A stretch of 64,000 nt of DNA, taken from the NCBI GenBank assembly GCA_002296225.1, contig DBHR01000116.1, forward strand, positions 28,123 through 92,122. The letters are read 5' to 3'. The stretch is from Acidobacteria bacterium UBA823 (GTDB lineage: Bacteria > Acidobacteriota > Vicinamibacteria > Vicinamibacterales > UBA823). The notes under the pieces were generated by a model. That model saw only the letters and a list, made by a program, of their open reading frames with translations. It was not told where the DNA came from and did not search any database. The first letter of the stretch is position 1. Each line of letters starts with the position of its first letter. This document shows, piece after piece, positions 7,877-15,148 of the stretch. The position numbers and the translations under genes were made by a program.

Positions 7877-8503
7877 ATGCAGTGGTTTCGTCGAAGTTTA
7901 CTCACCGGTTTTGTCGTGACTGTGCCACTCGTTGTGAGCGTTGTGGCGCTGATCTGGTTGTTCCAGTTAATCGATGGTTTCATGGGCCCTTTCTTGGTCC
8001 GCTGGCTGGGGCGGGAAGTACCAGGGCTCGGTTTACTGGCGACGATCACCGGCATGTTCGTCGTTGGCGCGGTCGCGACCAACGTCCTCGGCCGACGGCT
8101 GGTGGACCGTGTGGAGAGGTATCTGATGCGGGTGCCCGTTTTCAAGACGATTTACACACCTGTGAAACAGCTTATCCTCGCGTTTTCTCCGGACAACGAG
8201 TATGGGTTCAAACGGGTGGTCATCGTCGAGGACCTGGAGCGGGGGTTCGTCCTCGGCTTTTTAACCAAGGAGTTTGCCCTTGACCGGGGTCGAGGTACCG
8301 AACACCTGATGGCCATCTACGTTCCCACCAACCACCTGTATCTCGGGGATATTCGCATCTACCCCAGTCGGCTTGCTAGCTTTCCAGATATTTCGGTTCA
8401 GGAAGGTGTTCGGATTTTTCTTACCGGGGGCATGGCCGTCGCCGACCTCGTGCGAGCCAGGTCCCAGCCCGCTTCCGACGGCAGGTTGCCAGAGCCCCGG
8501 TGA
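7877..8503 (+). CDS. DUF502 family membrane protein
   Basis: The 208 residues have two N-terminal membrane helices (LLTGFVVTVPLVVSVVALIW and LLATITGMFVVGAVATNVLG), then a soluble domain with the family signature RVPVFKTIYTPVKQL and IYVPTNHLYLGDIRIYP. This is the DUF502 family, conserved in Proteobacteria, Acidobacteria and plants (COV-like proteins), with no agreed biochemical role. The ATG at 7877 is preferred to the TTG one codon earlier. It follows uppP after 59 bases and may end that operon. Confidence 0.88.
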   Translation: MQWFRRSLLTGFVVTVPLVVSVVALIWLFQLIDGFMGPFLVRWLGREVPGLGLLATITGMFVVGAVATNVLGRRLVDRVERYLMRVPVFKTIYTPVKQLILAFSPDNEYGFKRVVIVEDLERGFVLGFLTKEFALDRGRGTEHLMAIYVPTNHLYLGDIRIYPSRLASFPDISVQEGVRIFLTGGMAVADLVRARSQPASDGRLPEPR

Positions 8504-8659
8504 CCGTCCCTCGCCCATCTGGCGTGACAGGGTGCTGGGCAGGGCCCACCTGGAATAGGGAGGTTCGAGGGAGTGCCCGAGGCGTGTTTTTGGCTCGCGC
8601 TGGATTGACAGGACTGAGGCCGGATTGTTAGGTTGATGAGTTTTTGACGTGGGCGAGGG

Positions 8660-8676
8660 GCCGGTAGGGTACCGGC
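8660..8676 (+). other. Seven-bp hairpin in the hppA leader
   Basis: GCCGGTA / TACCGGC with a GGG loop lies 28 bases before the hppA ATG. A TTGACA at 8605-8610 upstream has no good -10 partner. The hairpin could be a structured 5' leader; there is no T-run to make it a terminator. Confidence 0.35.
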
Positions 8677-8703
8677 AGTTCGCGGGACTAAGAGGACGGA
8701 ACG

Positions 8704-10812
8704 ATGACACAAAAGCTTTTTTTGGTGTTTGGTATTGTCGCACCGATATGCGCGGCGATCTTCGCATTGGTTCTCATTCAGGTGATAAACAGGCGCGATC
8801 CTGGTAATAGGCGAATGCAAAGTATCGCGGCCCTTATTCGCAGTGGAGCCATGGCCTTCCTGCGTGTCGAGTACAGCGTACTGGCCGTGTTTGTCGGGGT
8901 GATGTTCATCGTCTTGGCGGTCTTCTTGCCGCGGAATGGCCTGACGACGGCAGTAAGTTTCCTTGTTGGCGCCGTGCTCTCGGCTAGTGCCGGCTGGGTG
9001 GGAATGCGCACCGCAACCGGGGCGGCGGTGCGCACGACCCAGGCCGCGAAGACCAGTCTCGCGAGCGCGCTTCGCGTGGCATTCTTGAGTGGGTCTGTGA
9101 TGGGGCTGACCGTCGTGGCACTCGGCACGCTCGGGATTGCCATCCTGTACTCGGCATTCGGTGGGTTGGAAGGGGCCGGAGCCGAGGCCGTTGAGTCGCT
9201 GTTTGGACTGTCGCTCGGTGCCTCGTCGATCGCCCTGTTCGCCCGCGTTGGTGGCGGTATCTACACTAAGGCGGCCGACGTCGGCGCTGACCTCTCCGGT
9301 AAAGTGGAAGCGGGCATTCCCGAGGACGACCCTCGGAACCCGGCGACTATCGCCGACGCGGTGGGCGACAACGTCGGCGACGTGGCGGGCATGGGTGCCG
9401 ATCTGTTCGAGTCCTACGTGGGCAGCATCATTGCCTCGGTCGCGCTAGCGTGGGCGATGACGGCGCCGTCGGCCCAGGAATTGTGGGGTGTCCCGGTCGG
9501 TGCCTTCGCTGCGGTGCAAGGTGACTTGGTGTTGTTTCCGATCGTACTCGCGGGCGTTGGCGTGTTGTGTTCGATGATTGCTACGTTCACCGTGCGGACC
9601 AATAACGAGAAGGCCATTCAGGGGGCGTTGAATCGCGGGTTGTTCACGGCGTCGATTCTCGTCGTTTTTGCCACCGTGGGACTGGTCTCCGTGATGGGAC
9701 TGCCGGGTGCGGTACTCTGGTGCGTCGTGGTGGGGCTGGTCTCAGGCGTTGCGATCGGCAAATTCACGGAGTACTACACCGCAAAAGATCTCGCGCCCGT
9801 GCAGCGGATTGCTCAACAGTCGGAAACGGGTCCGGCCACGAATATCATCGCTGGTTTGGGCATTGGCATGATGTCTTGCGGGGGACCGATTCTGGTGATC
9901 TGCTTGGCGATTTTTCTGAGCTTTGGCTGGGCCGGCCTCTACGGTATCGCGATCGCGGCGGTTGGGATGCTGTCGACTCTCGGTATCAGTTTGGGTGTCG
10001 ATGCTTACGGTCCGGTCGCGGACAACGCTGGAGGGATCGCTGAACTCAGTGGATGCGAACCGTTCGTCCGGCAGCGGACCGACGCCCTCGACGCGGTCGG
10101 CAATACGACGGCCGCCATCGGCAAGGGCTTCGCGATTGGATCGGCGGCGTTGACGGCGCTGGCGCTGTTCAGCACGTATCGCGCGACGACGGATGCCGCG
10201 GTTGAGGCTGCCGGCGGCGTCGCCGCGTTCGAGGAGCGGCTGCTCAGTCTCAACCTCGACAATCCGAATGTGCTGCTCGGGATGTTTATCGGGGGCATGC
10301 TACCGTTCATCTTTTCGGCGTTGACCATGAACGCCGTCGGACGCTCGGCCAACAAGATGATTGAAGAGGTCCGGCGACAGTTTAAATCGATTCCTGGCCT
10401 ACTGGAAGGTAACGCCGAGCCCGACTCGGCGCAGTGTGTTGCTATTTCGACTAAGGCTGCGATTCGAGAGATGCTGGCGCCGGGGTTACTCGCCGTCATC
10501 GCGCCCGTTGTTACGGGGTTCCTCCTCGGCGTCGCCGGACTGGGTGGTCTGCTCGCCGGCTCGCTCGTGACCGGAGTGCTGATGGCGTTGATGATGGCCA
10601 ACGCCGGCGGAGCTTGGGACAACGCGAAAAAATACATTGAGGAGGGCAACCTAGGTGGCAAGGGGTCCGAGCCACACAAAGCCGCCGTAATTGGCGACAC
10701 AGTTGGTGATCCCTTCAAGGACACGGCAGGGCCCAGCCTGAACATACTGATCAAGCTGATGAGCATCGTCTCCGTTATCTTTGCGCCGCTCGTGGTTGGT
10801 TGGATGCAGTGA
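8704..10812 (+). CDS. hppA: Membrane-bound ion-pumping pyrophosphatase, K+-dependent type
   Basis: It couples pyrophosphate hydrolysis to H+ (or Na+) export across the membrane. The 702 residues form about 16 membrane helices. The catalytic loop [20 protein letters not shown] and the following [16 protein letters not shown] are complete, as is the C-terminal [19 protein letters not shown]. Around residue 466 the sequence is [16 protein letters not shown]: Ala after GNTT, instead of Lys, marks the K+-dependent branch, which contains both H+ and Na+ pumps. A purine-rich AGAGGACGGA before the ATG may be the ribosome site. It stands alone, ahead of the tonB operon. Confidence 0.97.
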   Translation: MTQKLFLVFGIVAPICAAIFALVLIQVINRRDPGNRRMQSIAALIRSGAMAFLRVEYSVLAVFVGVMFIVLAVFLPRNGLTTAVSFLVGAVLSASAGWVGMRTATGAAVRTTQAAKTSLASALRVAFLSGSVMGLTVVALGTLGIAILYSAFGGLEGAGAEAVESLFGLSLGASSIALFARVGGGIYTKAADVGADLSGKVEAGIPEDDPRNPATIADAVGDNVGDVAGMGADLFESYVGSIIASVALAWAMTAPSAQELWGVPVGAFAAVQGDLVLFPIVLAGVGVLCSMIATFTVRTNNEKAIQGALNRGLFTASILVVFATVGLVSVMGLPGAVLWCVVVGLVSGVAIGKFTEYYTAKDLAPVQRIAQQSETGPATNIIAGLGIGMMSCGGPILVICLAIFLSFGWAGLYGIAIAAVGMLSTLGISLGVDAYGPVADNAGGIAELSGCEPFVRQRTDALDAVGNTTAAIGKGFAIGSAALTALALFSTYRATTDAAVEAAGGVAAFEERLLSLNLDNPNVLLGMFIGGMLPFIFSALTMNAVGRSANKMIEEVRRQFKSIPGLLEGNAEPDSAQCVAISTKAAIREMLAPGLLAVIAPVVTGFLLGVAGLGGLLAGSLVTGVLMALMMANAGGAWDNAKKYIEEGNLGGKGSEPHKAAVIGDTVGDPFKDTAGPSLNILIKLMSIVSVIFAPLVVGWMQ

Positions 10813-10920
10813 GGTGGCGTGGAGCACCTGGCGAATCCGGATGTCAGGATATCTGCGCCATTTTCCGGTCGACAGTGTCTACACTATGTCCTGGGATCTT
10901 GGCAGCGAGTTGGGGGAAAA

Positions 10921-10939
10921 AGGCCGACGGCCTGTTTTC
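10921..10939 (+). terminator. Weak intrinsic terminator after hppA
   Basis: A short AGGCC-GAC-GGCCT hairpin is followed by GTTTTCT, about 110 bases beyond the hppA stop and just ahead of the tonB promoter. The stem is only 5 bp, so efficiency is doubtful. Confidence 0.4.
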
Positions 10940-10954
10940 TGCCTAAAAGGTTAG

Positions 10955-10984
10955 TTGACATGGGTTTTCGGCTTTGCCTAGAAT
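10955..10984 (+). promoter_or_regulatory. Sigma-70-type promoter of the tonB-exbB-exbD operon
   Basis: A perfect TTGACA (10955-10960) is followed after 18 bp by TAGAAT (10979-10984). The transcript would start near 10992, about 45 nt before the tonB start codon. No Fur box was recognised. Confidence 0.7.
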
Positions 10985-11035
10985 TAGCGGTCTTGTCTCG
11001 ACGCCAAATGAGCTTCGGTGTGCAGGAGGTCGATC

Positions 11036-11749
11036 GTGCCTGAGATGTTCGGCGAATTCGTGAACCCGACCACCAGGGTAGGATCGCAAAAGTGGTACAC
11101 GGTGCCGATATCCATTGTGGCGCACGTCGTGCTGGTCGGCGCCGTCATTATTGTGCCGCTGATGGCGGCTGACATCTTGCCGACGCCGCCGTCGATGATG
11201 GCCTTCGTAGCGGCACCACCGCCGCCGCCGCCGCCGCCGCCACCGCCACCACCACCCGTCTCCGCGGACAGGCCTCCGCCGCCCGAGATTATTCCAAACG
11301 CCGCGCCGGTCGAAGCTCCTGACATAATCACGCCGGAGACTGGTATCACCGTTGACGAAGGGATCGTTGGGGGTGTTGAGGGCGGTATTTCGGGCGGCCT
11401 AGTCGGGGGGATCGTTGGCGGCTTGTCCCTAGCACCACCACCACCACCACCACCACCGGCCGCGCCGATCCGTGTGGGTGGCAATATTAGGCCGCCGGAG
11501 AAGGTCCGCGATGTGTCTCCGATCTATCCGCCGATTGCGCAGTCAGCGCGGGTGCAGGGCATCGTCATCGTCGAAGCGATTATCGGGCCGGACGGCCGAG
11601 TGACCGATGTTCGGGTGTTGCGCGGGATTGCGTTGCTTAATTCGGCTGCGATGGACGCGGTGCGGCAGTGGGAGTTCACGCCGACGCTGCTGAATGGTAT
11701 CCCCGTGCCGGTCATTATGACGGTCACGGTCAATTTCACGTTGCAGTAG
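11036..11749 (+). CDS. tonB: TonB family energy transducer
   Basis: This protein carries proton-motive energy from ExbB/ExbD to outer-membrane receptors. An AGGAGG 7 nt upstream fixes the start at GTG 11036 (237 residues). The order is: short cytoplasmic tail, one membrane anchor (PISIVAHVVLVGAVIIVPLM), a 14-proline run encoded by CCG/CCA repeats (11216-11257), a Gly-rich stretch, an 8-proline run (11435-11458), and a TonB C-terminal domain (about 155-237) with SPIYPPIAQSARVQGIVIVE and VRQWEFTPTLLNG. The periplasmic linker is shorter than in E. coli TonB and uses uninterrupted polyproline rather than Pro-Lys/Pro-Glu repeats. It heads the operon. Confidence 0.95.
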   Translation: MPEMFGEFVNPTTRVGSQKWYTVPISIVAHVVLVGAVIIVPLMAADILPTPPSMMAFVAAPPPPPPPPPPPPPPVSADRPPPPEIIPNAAPVEAPDIITPETGITVDEGIVGGVEGGISGGLVGGIVGGLSLAPPPPPPPPAAPIRVGGNIRPPEKVRDVSPIYPPIAQSARVQGIVIVEAIIGPDGRVTDVRVLRGIALLNSAAMDAVRQWEFTPTLLNGIPVPVIMTVTVNFTLQ

Positions 11750-11877
11750 CGGATGAGGTAGGCGACTTTCGAGAGATGAAAAAATTCGTGATGAGGCGGC
11801 AGTGGGACCGTGGAAACGCCTACTTGCCAAAAACCGAGTCAATACAGCCATAAGCAGCATAAACGGGAGGATGCGCG

Positions 11878-12564
11878 ATGGAAAGTAGTGGAATGAACCT
11901 GCTAGAGATGTGGGGTCAGATGGGCTATACCGCGAAAGGAATCGCGGTAGTCCTCTTCTTCATGTCGTTCTGGTCGGTCGGCGTGGCCGTTGAGCGGATC
12001 TTCACCTTTATGCAGGCTAAGAAACAGTCGAAATTGTATGCACCTCAGGTGGCCAAGCACCTCAAGGACGGCCGCTTGAAGGAGGCGATCGCGGTTGCAA
12101 AGAAGGAGGACTACAAATACAGCCACCTTGCCAAGGTCGTCACGGCCGGATTGCAGGAATATCAGTTCCAGCAGGAAAGCGGTTCTAGCCTGGCGCGTGG
12201 TGACCTTCTGGATACAGTGCGACGCGCGATTCAGCGGGCGTCGGCGATGACAGCCAATGACCTGAAGAAGGGCGTTCCGTCGTTGGCGACCATCGGTTCG
12301 ACGGCACCCTTCGTTGGGCTGCTGGGCACCGTTGTCGGCATCATCAACGCGTTTGTCGGTATCGCCTCGACCGGCTCTGGCGGTATCGGCGCGGTGTCTG
12401 CGGGTATCGCGGAAGCGCTTGTCGAAACTGCACTCGGGCTCGTCGTGGCCATTCCGGCGGTCTGGTTCTATAACTATCTGACCGGTGTGGTCGAATACTT
12501 CAACGTTGAGATGGATAACTCATCGTCGGAGCTCATGGACTACTTCATCAAGAAGACGGCGTAA
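11878..12564 (+). CDS. exbB: MotA/TolQ/ExbB family proton channel
   Basis: Inner-membrane channel subunit that drives TonB. The 228 residues have three membrane helices: GYTAKGIAVVLFFMSFWSVG, then after a large cytoplasmic loop VPSLATIGSTAPFVGLLGTV and ALGLVVAIPAVWFYNYLTG. The conserved GSTAPFVGLLGTVVGI is the family signature. GGGAGG lies 7 nt before the ATG. It sits between tonB and two exbD genes, so ExbB is more likely than TolQ. Confidence 0.93.
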   Translation: MESSGMNLLEMWGQMGYTAKGIAVVLFFMSFWSVGVAVERIFTFMQAKKQSKLYAPQVAKHLKDGRLKEAIAVAKKEDYKYSHLAKVVTAGLQEYQFQQESGSSLARGDLLDTVRRAIQRASAMTANDLKKGVPSLATIGSTAPFVGLLGTVVGIINAFVGIASTGSGGIGAVSAGIAEALVETALGLVVAIPAVWFYNYLTGVVEYFNVEMDNSSSELMDYFIKKTA

Positions 12565-12655
12565 CAGGTTATCCATCCGCGCATGTCGTGGCGCCCAATG
12601 GGTGTCGCGACGTGACGCGGATGGCGTGTTTACACAACAGGCGAGGAGACTTCTC

Positions 12656-13096
12656 ATGTCTATGGACCTGGGCGGCGCCAAAGGCGGCGTTAAGTCCGAC
12701 ATCAACGTCACGCCGCTCGTTGACGTGATGCTGGTACTCCTGATCATCATGATGCTTGTCGCCCCGATGTTGCAGAAGGGCGTTGATGTCCGCCTGCCGC
12801 AGGCAGCGAACACCGTGGACAAGCCGGAAACGCAGGACCAGACGATACTGTCGATCACCGCCGACAGACGTTTTTATGTCAATTCTGTGCAGGTGGCTGA
12901 TACCGAGCTGTTGAATCGCGTTCAGTCGGCGGTCGATCAGGCGGGCGGCGACCGGATCGTATTGATCAAAGGCGACGAGGATGCGCCCTACAGTTCGATC
13001 ATGCAGGTGATGGACGAATTGCGGCGGGTTGGCATCGAGGATGTGGGCCTCGTCGTCGACCGTCGGTTGCGAGCAGGTCTTGGAGGTGCTCGGTAA
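12656..13096 (+). CDS. exbD: ExbD/TolR family biopolymer transport protein (first copy)
   Basis: The 146 residues have a single membrane helix carrying the proton-carrying Asp in INVTPLVDVMLVLLIIMML, then a periplasmic domain ending DVGLVVDRRL. GAGGAG 7 nt before ATG 12656 sets the start, although the frame is open well upstream. Its stop overlaps the start of the second exbD by one base (TAATG), so translation is coupled. Confidence 0.93.
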   Translation: MSMDLGGAKGGVKSDINVTPLVDVMLVLLIIMMLVAPMLQKGVDVRLPQAANTVDKPETQDQTILSITADRRFYVNSVQVADTELLNRVQSAVDQAGGDRIVLIKGDEDAPYSSIMQVMDELRRVGIEDVGLVVDRRLRAGLGGAR

Positions 13097-13572
13097 TGTC
13101 GGAACAACAATCACTCGGCGGCACTGACGACGGCATTAGGGTCGAACACCTGGAGCCAAGTTGCGACATGAACGTCACGCCGATGATCGACGTGTTGCTC
13201 GTCCTGCTGATCATCTTTATGGCGGCGTTGCCGCTGACCCAAAAGGGGGTCGACATCAATCTCCCGGCCGAAACGCGCGCGGCGAATCAGTCGCAGCCCG
13301 ACACGAGCCAGATTGTGCTCGAGTACACTGCCGACCGACGCCTTTCGGTGAACAAGCAGGCCGTCACGCTTCGAGAGCTGACGTCGCGGCTGCGAACCAT
13401 CTACGAAGCCCGCCAGGACAAGACCATGTTTATCGCGGCGGCGGGCAGCCTGCGCTACGGCGAAATCATTGACGTTATCGACGCGGCGAAGGGCGTCGGT
13501 GTCGAGAAGGTTGGCATCGTCACTGAGGGCATGCGGCAGGCGGCCGGTGTGCAGGGTGGCGGCGGGAACTAG
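13096..13572 (+). CDS. exbD: ExbD/TolR family biopolymer transport protein (second copy)
   Basis: A 158-residue paralogue of the preceding gene with the same layout: a hydrophilic N-terminus, the helix MNVTPMIDVLLVLLIIFMAA with the key Asp, and a periplasmic domain ending VGIVTEGMRQAAG. Two adjacent ExbD copies behind one ExbB are common in Acidobacteria, Bacteroidetes and Xanthomonads; one copy may serve a special receptor or form a hetero-dimer. A strong terminator follows. Confidence 0.93.
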   Translation: MSEQQSLGGTDDGIRVEHLEPSCDMNVTPMIDVLLVLLIIFMAALPLTQKGVDINLPAETRAANQSQPDTSQIVLEYTADRRLSVNKQAVTLRELTSRLRTIYEARQDKTMFIAAAGSLRYGEIIDVIDAAKGVGVEKVGIVTEGMRQAAGVQGGGGN

Positions 13573-13595
13573 TTCCGTCCTCCGAGAATTACGTG

Positions 13596-13636
13596 GACGG
13601 CGCACGCGCGAGGAAGCGCATGCGCCGTCTTTTTTT
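13596..13636 (+). terminator. Strong intrinsic terminator of the tonB operon
   Basis: GACGGCGCA / TGCGCCGTC pairs perfectly, continues past one mismatch into a GCGC/GCGC inner stem with loop GAGGAA, and is followed by a run of eight T. Confidence 0.92.
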
Positions 13637-13804
13637 GTACCTAGTCCGCGTCTCTGAAATTTTCAACTGACACCTGCCACTGTTTTTTTGACTGGCCCAG
13701 CGGGGTTCCTGGACTGTTACAACGAGTCAAATCTCAAATCTCGGAGACGGTACGAAAACAGGAGCCTATCCTTGGGGTCGTGAGTAGTGGCCTACAAGAG
13801 CAAA

Positions 13805-13834
13805 CGGCCGACTTCTCCAAAGAGAAGTCGGCCG
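13805..13834 (-). terminator. Hairpin terminator after the TPR lipoprotein gene
   Basis: A perfect 13-bp stem, CGGCCGACTTCTC with its complement and a 4-base loop, lies 27 bases past the minus-strand stop. The T-run on that strand is short (TTTG), so this is a good hairpin with a modest tail. Confidence 0.7.
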
Positions 13835-13860
13835 TGTCGTGAACGTGTGGGAAGCAGTGA

Positions 13861-14835
13861 CTACCCGCCAGCGACCGGTGCTGCCGCTTGAGCTCTTCGA
13901 AGCCTTTCGGCCCGCTCGCGAAGATCATCTGCTTCGGCAATCAGTCTATTCTGTTCTGCCTTGTTGCTCGTGGCGTTGGCCTGCAGCCTAAGAAGGATGT
14001 TCTTGTAGGTCATCGCTTCATGGTAGTCGTCCTTCAACTCAAGTGCCTGATCCGAGGCAGCAAGGCCTTCCGCGATGTACTGCGCCTTTTCTTCGTCGTT
14101 CAATCGGAAGTCGCGGAACGCCTTTTCCCAGAAATACGTGGCGATTGTGTAATACGCCTCCGGGTTGTTCGGCTCGATCCTGGCCCGCTCTTTGAGCGCG
14201 GCCATCGTCTGCTCAAAGTCCTCTACGCGGTTGTAGTGTGCCGCCATTTGCAGGTAAACCGACGGATTTTCAGGCTGTTCGTCGCGGGCATCGTGGAGGA
14301 TCTGCTCGGCCATCTCGTACTGCCCCGAGTCCTCGTAAAGCCGAGAAAGTGCGAAGTAGTTGTCCATGTCGCCAGGATACAAGTCGATCATCTCGCGGAT
14401 AATCGGCTCAGCTTGACCGGGGTCATTCAACTTGTCCGGGCCATAAGTGGCTACGAGGTATTGCATCGAGAGCCGCTGCATGTCTGGGTTGTCGACGATT
14501 AGCTCAGAGGCCAGCCGATAGTTTTCAACTGCTTTCTCCAATAACGCGTCGTTCTCTGGCTCGCCCCGACGACCCGGGCGGTACTGAAGATCGTAGCTAT
14601 TCCCCAGGTAAAAATAAGCGACCGTCAGCTCGGGTAAGACATCGAGCGCGGAGGTGTCCGCCAGCGTTTCTTCGTAGGCTTCCGCGGCGGCTGCGTAATC
14701 TTGGATTTGATACAAGCGGTGAGCATCCTTGATGGCCACTTTAGCCCTGAGCATGGCGATCTGGCCGCAGCCGGTCAGTGATACGCTCAGCCCGGCCACG
14801 ATGGCCAACTGCACCGCGATCCGTCGCGTATTCAT
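13861..14835 (-). CDS. TPR-repeat lipoprotein
   Basis: The N-terminus MNTRRIAVQLAIVAG followed by a hydrophobic stretch and the lipobox LTGC predicts a lipid-anchored protein of 324 residues. The body is made of tetratricopeptide units (AAAAEAYEETLADT, PIIREMIDLYPGDMDNYFAL, MAEQILHDARDEQPENPSVY, NPEAYYTIATYFWEKAF), with a basic coiled tail rich in Glu, Arg and Ala. TPR lipoproteins commonly scaffold envelope complexes; no partner is evident here. I start at the ATG at 14835 because it has AAGGGA at proper spacing and gives a clean signal peptide; the frame stays open about 47 codons upstream. Promoter at 14963-14992. Confidence 0.88.
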   Translation of the reverse strand: MNTRRIAVQLAIVAGLSVSLTGCGQIAMLRAKVAIKDAHRLYQIQDYAAAAEAYEETLADTSALDVLPELTVAYFYLGNSYDLQYRPGRRGEPENDALLEKAVENYRLASELIVDNPDMQRLSMQYLVATYGPDKLNDPGQAEPIIREMIDLYPGDMDNYFALSRLYEDSGQYEMAEQILHDARDEQPENPSVYLQMAAHYNRVEDFEQTMAALKERARIEPNNPEAYYTIATYFWEKAFRDFRLNDEEKAQYIAEGLAASDQALELKDDYHEAMTYKNILLRLQANATSNKAEQNRLIAEADDLRERAERLRRAQAAAPVAGG

Positions 14836-15148
14836 AATCTTCCCTTTCGACAGCATCTCGACTACCTCTCCCCTACTAGCGCGGAGGCCCGCCGCGCAGA
14901 ACCGGTCGGCGGGGCATGACGTCCCCGGGGGGGGGTCCTGCGGGAACGCCTCAAGCCGGGCCAGTATAGTGAACAAAAAAACGGTCCGTCAAGCACCGCC
15001 GGTGCGTCCATTCGGCCCGTCCGCGTCTCTCCGGCGGCCACAGGCTGCATCGATGTGGCTCCACCCGTCTTGACCGCTGCCGAGGGCCGTCCCTATGATG
15101 ATTCAGCAGGGGGCTAAAAAGCACATCGCGCGATGGACACCGCTCGCT
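14836..15148. other. Divergent leader region between TPR lipoprotein and rel
   Basis: This region of about 310 bases holds the lipoprotein promoter, a run of nine G on the plus strand (14927-14935, nine C on the lipoprotein transcript) and GC-rich self-complementary stretches around 14880-14900. In-frame extensions of both flanking genes run into it but lack family similarity. No separate gene is seen. Confidence 0.55.
14963..14992 (-). promoter_or_regulatory. Sigma-70-type promoter of the TPR lipoprotein
   Basis: On the minus strand TTGACG (14987-14992) and TATACT (14963-14968) are spaced by 18 bp. The transcript would start near 14956 and carry a leader of about 120 nt that includes a nine-C run. 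Confidence 0.7.

Noticed and set aside
10005..10766. 253-codon open frame on the minus strand
   Set aside because: Antisense to the intact hppA gene; no motif or ribosome site.
10984..11484. Gly-rich 166-codon frame on the minus strand
   Set aside because: The glycine runs are just the reverse reading of the proline repeats in tonB.
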